The position numbers and the translations under genes were made by a program. Shown here one piece after another: positions 6,734 to 9,711 of a stretch of 9,711 nucleotides of DNA (positions are counted from its first letter, which is position 1; each line of letters begins with the position of its first letter). The notes beneath the pieces are model-generated. The model did not search any database. It saw nothing but the letters and a program-made list of their open reading frames with translations, and was not told where the DNA came from. This DNA is from Gemmatimonadota bacterium (GTDB lineage Bacteria; GCA-2686955), in assembly GCA_002686955.1 (NCBI GenBank), contig NYZA01000190.1:1-9711 (forward strand), given 5' to 3'.

Positions 6734-7441
6734 ATGATGTCCAAGCTGAGACCACTGGCGATCGTGCTCACGGCTGCCCTCTGCGTGGGCTGCGGCGGAG
6801 CGAAGTACTTGCATTTGAGAGATGGAACCGCGCTCGAATGCGATGCCGCGGCCTACAACGAAGAGCTCGATGGCTGGCTCGCGGAGCTGTCGGGATCGGG
6901 CTCGACGATCCTGGTCGAGTCGGATCGCGTGCGGGCCGACACTCCGCTCAGTGGGTCCCCGGAGGGTGGCCGGGTCGTGGACGATGTCGATCCGGGAGCG
7001 GCGGGTCCCGAGCTGAGTGAGGCGGCTGGTGCGCTGGTCGGAGAGGCCGTCGCGGCGTTGGGAAACGAGGTCGAGCCGCCGAGTGTGCTCTTCGCGGCCC
7101 TGGAGAACCTCACTCCTCGCCGTCTTCCCAGCGAGCTGCTCGACGAAGCCGTAAAGGACCGGATAGGGGACTCGGCCGTTGCGGTTACGGGGCAAAAGCG
7201 ACGCGCCCTCGCCTCCTCCCTGCGCGGCGGGTTCGATGCCTCGCGAATCTCGGCTCCCGATCTCGAGCTGATCGCTTTCTATGGGGTGGATCATCTGGTC
7301 CTGTCGAGACTCGAGAGCGAGACGGTGGAAGGAGGAGATGGCGACGACGGACACCTCTACCGCCTCAGTTTCCGCGCCATGCGGGGAAGCACCGGCACCG
7401 AGATCTGGTCCGGCTCGAGGGAGTGGACCGTCTCTTGGTAG
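6734..7441 (+). CDS. predicted lipoprotein with LpoB-like C-terminal domain
   Basis: The 235-residue product begins with a lipoprotein signal peptide: a basic start, a hydrophobic run and CVGC with the lipidated cysteine at 20 (Cys at -3 is unusual). Residues 24-68 form a small beta-rich segment (YLHLRDGT followed by a turn and VESDRV). A low-complexity acidic/alanine linker follows. Residues about 113-235 resemble the LpoB/penicillin-binding-protein activator fold: LFAALENLTP (119-128), a central helix, GVDHLVLSRLES (184-195) and a closing LYRLSFRAMR...TGTEIWSGSRE (208-230) in the place of the family's Y-x-L and TGxIxWS strands. LpoB activates peptidoglycan synthases from the outer membrane; here that role is only inferred. 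The ATG at 6734 (or 6737) is chosen because the signal peptide starts there; the reading frame is open much further upstream but that part is antisense to the HD-GYP gene. It overlaps the glycosyltransferase, so both are likely one transcript. Confidence 0.75.
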   Translation: MMSKLRPLAIVLTAALCVGCGGAKYLHLRDGTALECDAAAYNEELDGWLAELSGSGSTILVESDRVRADTPLSGSPEGGRVVDDVDPGAAGPELSEAAGALVGEAVAALGNEVEPPSVLFAALENLTPRRLPSELLDEAVKDRIGDSAVAVTGQKRRALASSLRGGFDASRISAPDLELIAFYGVDHLVLSRLESETVEGGDGDDGHLYRLSFRAMRGSTGTEIWSGSREWTVSW

Positions 7442-8301
7442 ACGAGGTCGACCTCGGCATCGTGGTGGTCGCCTACCGCTCGCGGGAGCTCGCGCTTCGT
7501 TGCGTCGAATCGGTGCGCAGAGAGCTGGGGGAAAGGTCGTGGTGTCTCGCGCTCGTGAACAACAGTCCGGGGGACGGAACCACGCAGGCCATCGAAGCTC
7601 TGCGCGAAGAGAGGATCGTCGCGGGGGACGCCCCCCGAAATCTGGGATTCGCGGCCGGCTGCAATCGCGCGGCGAAGATGCTCCCTGAAAGCTGCCGCTA
7701 CCTGCTGCTGCTCAACCCCGATACCGAGCTCAGGGATGCTTCGGCAGCCGAGCTCATTCGATATCTCGATGACCACCGCGAAGTAGGCATCGCGGGCGCG
7801 CAGCTCTGCTTCGAGGACGGGAGACTCCAACCCAGCGCGCGGCGTTTCCCCTCACTCGCCAATCTGTTCTTCTCACGGCGTTCCCCCTTGTCGCGGCTGC
7901 TGCCCGGCAACCCGGGATCACGCGACTACGTCTACGCGGATCGAAACATCGATCTGGCCGGACCGGTCGATGCGGTGGCGGGCGCGGCTCTGGCCATCCG
8001 CGCGGGTCTCTGGGACAAGCTTCGCGGCATGGACGAATCTTTCTTCATGTACGGTGAAGATTCGGATCTGTGCTATCGGGCGGCGGAGAGTGGTTGGGAG
8101 GTGCACCTCGTTCCGGCGGCCAGGATCCACCACCTATGGGGCGGGGCCACGTCGAGCCACCGAATTGCGGCCTCAGTGGAGCACCAGAGATCGCTCGTTC
8201 GATTCCTGCGCAAGCACGGTAAAGTGTCGCGACCGATCGGGTGGGTGATGGGCGGAATCGTCTCGATCGAGAGGGTTTTCTTCAGGCTACCGGGACGATA
8301 G
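7423..8301 (+). CDS. family 2 glycosyltransferase, WbbL/rhamnosyltransferase-like
   Basis: This 292-residue GT-A-fold enzyme transfers a sugar from a nucleotide donor to a polysaccharide or lipid acceptor, probably on the cytoplasmic face. Motifs: GIVVVAYRSRELALRCVESV (12-31), the diphosphate-side NNSPGDGT (46-53), NLGFAAGCNRA (73-83), the metal-site-like LLLLNPDTEL (94-103), VAGAALAIRA (185-194), and the acceptor/base loop MDESFFMYGEDSDLCYR (203-219). HHLWGGATS (236-244) follows, as in WbbL-type enzymes. The length is usual and there is no transmembrane segment. The start is uncertain. GTG at 7423 overlaps the lipoprotein gene by 19 bp but has GAGGGAG right against it; TTG at 7435 sits 11 bases after that site and would remove four residues. 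Donor and acceptor cannot be read from the sequence; rhamnosyl transfer is a family-level guess. A nearby polysaccharide cluster is absent. Confidence 0.9.
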   Translation: MDRLLVDEVDLGIVVVAYRSRELALRCVESVRRELGERSWCLALVNNSPGDGTTQAIEALREERIVAGDAPRNLGFAAGCNRAAKMLPESCRYLLLLNPDTELRDASAAELIRYLDDHREVGIAGAQLCFEDGRLQPSARRFPSLANLFFSRRSPLSRLLPGNPGSRDYVYADRNIDLAGPVDAVAGAALAIRAGLWDKLRGMDESFFMYGEDSDLCYRAAESGWEVHLVPAARIHHLWGGATSSHRIAASVEHQRSLVRFLRKHGKVSRPIGWVMGGIVSIERVFFRLPGR

Positions 8302-9525
8302 CGCCCGCATATCCGCCCCCGTCGGAGCTTGAAACACTCTCAGATCGAACTCGCCGATCACTGCCAAGACATGATCCATGATGTCGGCCTGAATCGCTTC
8401 GTAACTGACCCAGTTCTGGTCCGATGAGAACACATATATCTCGATCGGTACACCCTTCTCGCATGGCGCGAGTTGCCGTACGAGGAAGGTCATGTTCCGA
8501 TTCACCATGGGGTGGGCCCGCAGATACCCTCGAAGATAGGCCTGAAATGTACCGAGATTCGTCAAGCGTCTTCCGTTGACCGGGTTGGACAGATCGATGT
8601 CGCGCGCCTCGTTCCAGCTCTCGATCTCGGCGCGACGCTCCTTCAGATAATCTCGCAGGTAGTCGATCTTCTCGAAGTGCCGCAGCATCTCCGGTGTACA
8701 GAATTTGATGCTGGTCATATCGATGTGGATCGCACGCTTGATCCTGCGTCCCCCCGACTCCGACATTCCGCGCCAGTTCCGAAACGAATCCGAAATGAGG
8801 GCGTAAGTTGGAATCGTCGCCGTGGTCTTGTCCCAATTCTGTACCTTGACCGATGTCAGCCCCACTTCGATCACGTCTCCGTCGGCGCCGTACTGGCTCA
8901 TCTCGATCCAGTCTCCGATGCGCACCATGCTGTTCGCCGTGAGCTGAATGCTGCCGACCAGCCCCAAGATCGTGTCTTTGAAGACGAGCAGCAGAACAGC
9001 CGTGAGGGCGCCGATCCCCTTGATGAACACCCATGGATCGGCCTGCATCAGCGCCGAGATCACGAAGACGCAGGTGAAGAAGACGGCGATCCCTTTGAGC
9101 CCTTGGGCGTAGGCGCTGATCGGCACCTCTTTGGAGATCGGGTAGGCCTCATAGATATCGAGAACCGCATCGACGAGCGCCAGAAAGACCAGCACCGCGA
9201 CGATCGTGAAGAGAGCTCCGGTGAGCGAGATGCAGAGCTCTTCCGGCAGAAGCGCTCCCGCCCCCGCGAATCGGCGCAGCACGAAGAGCGGAGCCAGATG
9301 CGCCAGGCGCTCGAATACGCCGTGCCGGACGAGGATGTCGTCCCACTGCGACTCGGTTCTGACCGCCACTCGCTGCACGCCGCGGATCAGGATTCGCCGC
9401 GCGATGCGATCGGCGACGAGGGCGAGCAGCAGTACGATCGAAAGCGTTGCGATTTCGGCTACATAGCCGGCGGGAGTCGGGTCGAGGCCGAAAGCGAGGA
9501 GCTTGGTTGAGAGCAGGTCGTTCAT
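8287..9525 (-). CDS. ybdG: MscS-family mechanosensitive channel, YbdG type
   Basis: The 412-residue inner-membrane protein closely resembles E. coli YbdG (about 415 residues), a small-conductance mechanosensitive channel that helps cells survive osmotic downshift. Hydrophobic helices lie around residues 22-42, 102-123, 144-160 and 166-183, with a less clear one near 75-90. The last is the pore-lining helix of MscS, running into VFKDTILGLVGSIQL (181-195). The beta domain has GDWIEM and YGADGDVIEVGLT, then VQNWDKTTATIPTYALISDS. The YbdG-type segment ESGGRRIKRAIHIDMTSI (256-273) and RQLAPCEKGVPIEIYVF (351-367) are well preserved, and the protein ends QAPTGADMRAL much as YbdG does. The ATG at 9525 gives the same N-terminal length as YbdG; an in-frame TTG at 9630 would add 35 arginine-rich residues. 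The upstream ribosome site is weak. It overlaps the convergent glycosyltransferase gene by 15 bp. It is monocistronic as far as the window shows. Confidence 0.94.
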   Translation of the reverse strand: MNDLLSTKLLAFGLDPTPAGYVAEIATLSIVLLLALVADRIARRILIRGVQRVAVRTESQWDDILVRHGVFERLAHLAPLFVLRRFAGAGALLPEELCISLTGALFTIVAVLVFLALVDAVLDIYEAYPISKEVPISAYAQGLKGIAVFFTCVFVISALMQADPWVFIKGIGALTAVLLLVFKDTILGLVGSIQLTANSMVRIGDWIEMSQYGADGDVIEVGLTSVKVQNWDKTTATIPTYALISDSFRNWRGMSESGGRRIKRAIHIDMTSIKFCTPEMLRHFEKIDYLRDYLKERRAEIESWNEARDIDLSNPVNGRRLTNLGTFQAYLRGYLRAHPMVNRNMTFLVRQLAPCEKGVPIEIYVFSSDQNWVSYEAIQADIMDHVLAVIGEFDLRVFQAPTGADMRALSSR

Positions 9526-9656
9526 GAGGGCGATCTCGAGGCGGTGTGGGCGTGCGCGATCACGGATGCAGGTTCGGCGAAAGAGTATCTCCCCGGCTTT
9601 GCGCCCGGATGTGGTGCGGTTGGGATGCAAACACGGGAGTTATCTCATCGCCGACC
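9526..9656. other. upstream region of the ybdG-type gene
   Basis: This 131-bp gap between the channel start and the right-hand repeat must hold the channel promoter unless that lies inside the repeat. No persuasive -35/-10 pair, ribosome site or dyad was found on the minus strand. It shows no clear similarity to the sequence just inside the left repeat. Confidence 0.3.
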
Positions 9657-9711
9657 CTAGGAGCCTGTTGCGCATAGACTTTCGAGCCCGGTATTCGAGT
9701 TCGTTTCGAGA
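9657..9711 (-). repeat. right copy of the inverted dispersed repeat, cut by the window edge
   Basis: The reverse complement matches 37-93: 20 of 21 over 9657-9677, a two-base gap region, then about 18 of 25 over CCCGG-TAT-TCG-AG-TTCGTTTCGA to the window end. Most differences are transitions, as expected for old copies of one family. Similarity begins at CTAG on the inner side and continues to the last base, so the element extends beyond the window. It lies upstream of the channel gene and could carry its promoter or a binding site. No protein is recognisable in it. Confidence 0.6.

Noticed and set aside
8473-9510. Plus-strand frame of 345 codons antisense to the ybdG-type gene
   Set aside because: The opposite strand gives a near full-length YbdG match. 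This frame is dominated by Arg, Asp, His and Glu with no recognisable domain.
37-9711. The whole window as a composite transposon bounded by terminal inverted repeats
   Set aside because: No transposase or integrase gene is present, the genes look like chromosomal housekeeping and envelope functions, and repeat similarity extends outward rather than inward. The repeats are better read as ends of two separate elements.
1-9711. CRISPR array, tRNA, rRNA or known anti-phage system
   Set aside because: No regularly spaced identical repeats, cloverleaf-like segments or recognised defence-protein motifs were seen. The HD-GYP and VWA domains alone are not evidence of a defence island.

Overview
The window is a GC-rich bacterial chromosomal segment with six well-supported protein genes packed closely together. 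Its most informative gene is a large secreted protein combining a VWFA-related domain, paired Ig-like modules, and cohesin-like and dockerin-like segments. This architecture is familiar from environmental, often uncultured lineages around the FCB/Gemmatimonadota/'Candidatus Eisenbacteria' part of the tree. A predicted lipoprotein, an LpoB-like fold and a YbdG-type channel fit a cell with an outer membrane. The taxonomic guess is inference from protein style only.

Layout, left to right. Positions 1-93 hold a piece of a dispersed repeat, and a strong hairpin at 124-157 lies just past the end of the secreted-protein gene. The minus-strand gene 187-3585 encodes the 1132-residue secreted protein. 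Its upstream region (3586-3864) holds a four-copy TTAGCG-type direct-repeat array and the likely intrinsic terminator of the next gene. That gene (3865-4629, minus) encodes a short SARP/BTAD-type transcriptional regulator. A 311-bp divergent intergenic region separates it from a plus-strand membrane-anchored alpha/beta hydrolase (4941-5807). The hydrolase converges with, and overlaps by 28 bp, a minus-strand HD-GYP gene (5780-6619; predicted cyclic-di-GMP phosphodiesterase). Only 114 bp separate the HD-GYP start from a divergent plus-strand pair, an LpoB-like lipoprotein (6734-7441) and a family 2 glycosyltransferase (7423-8301), which overlap and are probably co-expressed. The glycosyltransferase converges with a minus-strand ybdG-type MscS-family channel (8287-9525), overlapping by 15 bp. 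The last 55 bases carry a second copy of the left-hand repeat in inverted orientation.

Functionally most genes point to the cell envelope: osmotic-shock channel, glycosyltransferase, PBP-activator-like lipoprotein, membrane hydrolase and large exported protein. Alongside these are one signalling enzyme and one transcription factor. I see no tRNA, rRNA, CRISPR array, transposase, integrase or recognised defence system. The least ordinary signals are the inverted repeat pair at the two window ends, the TTAGCG array next to the BTAD regulator gene, and the domain architecture of the large secreted protein. None of these proves a new system.
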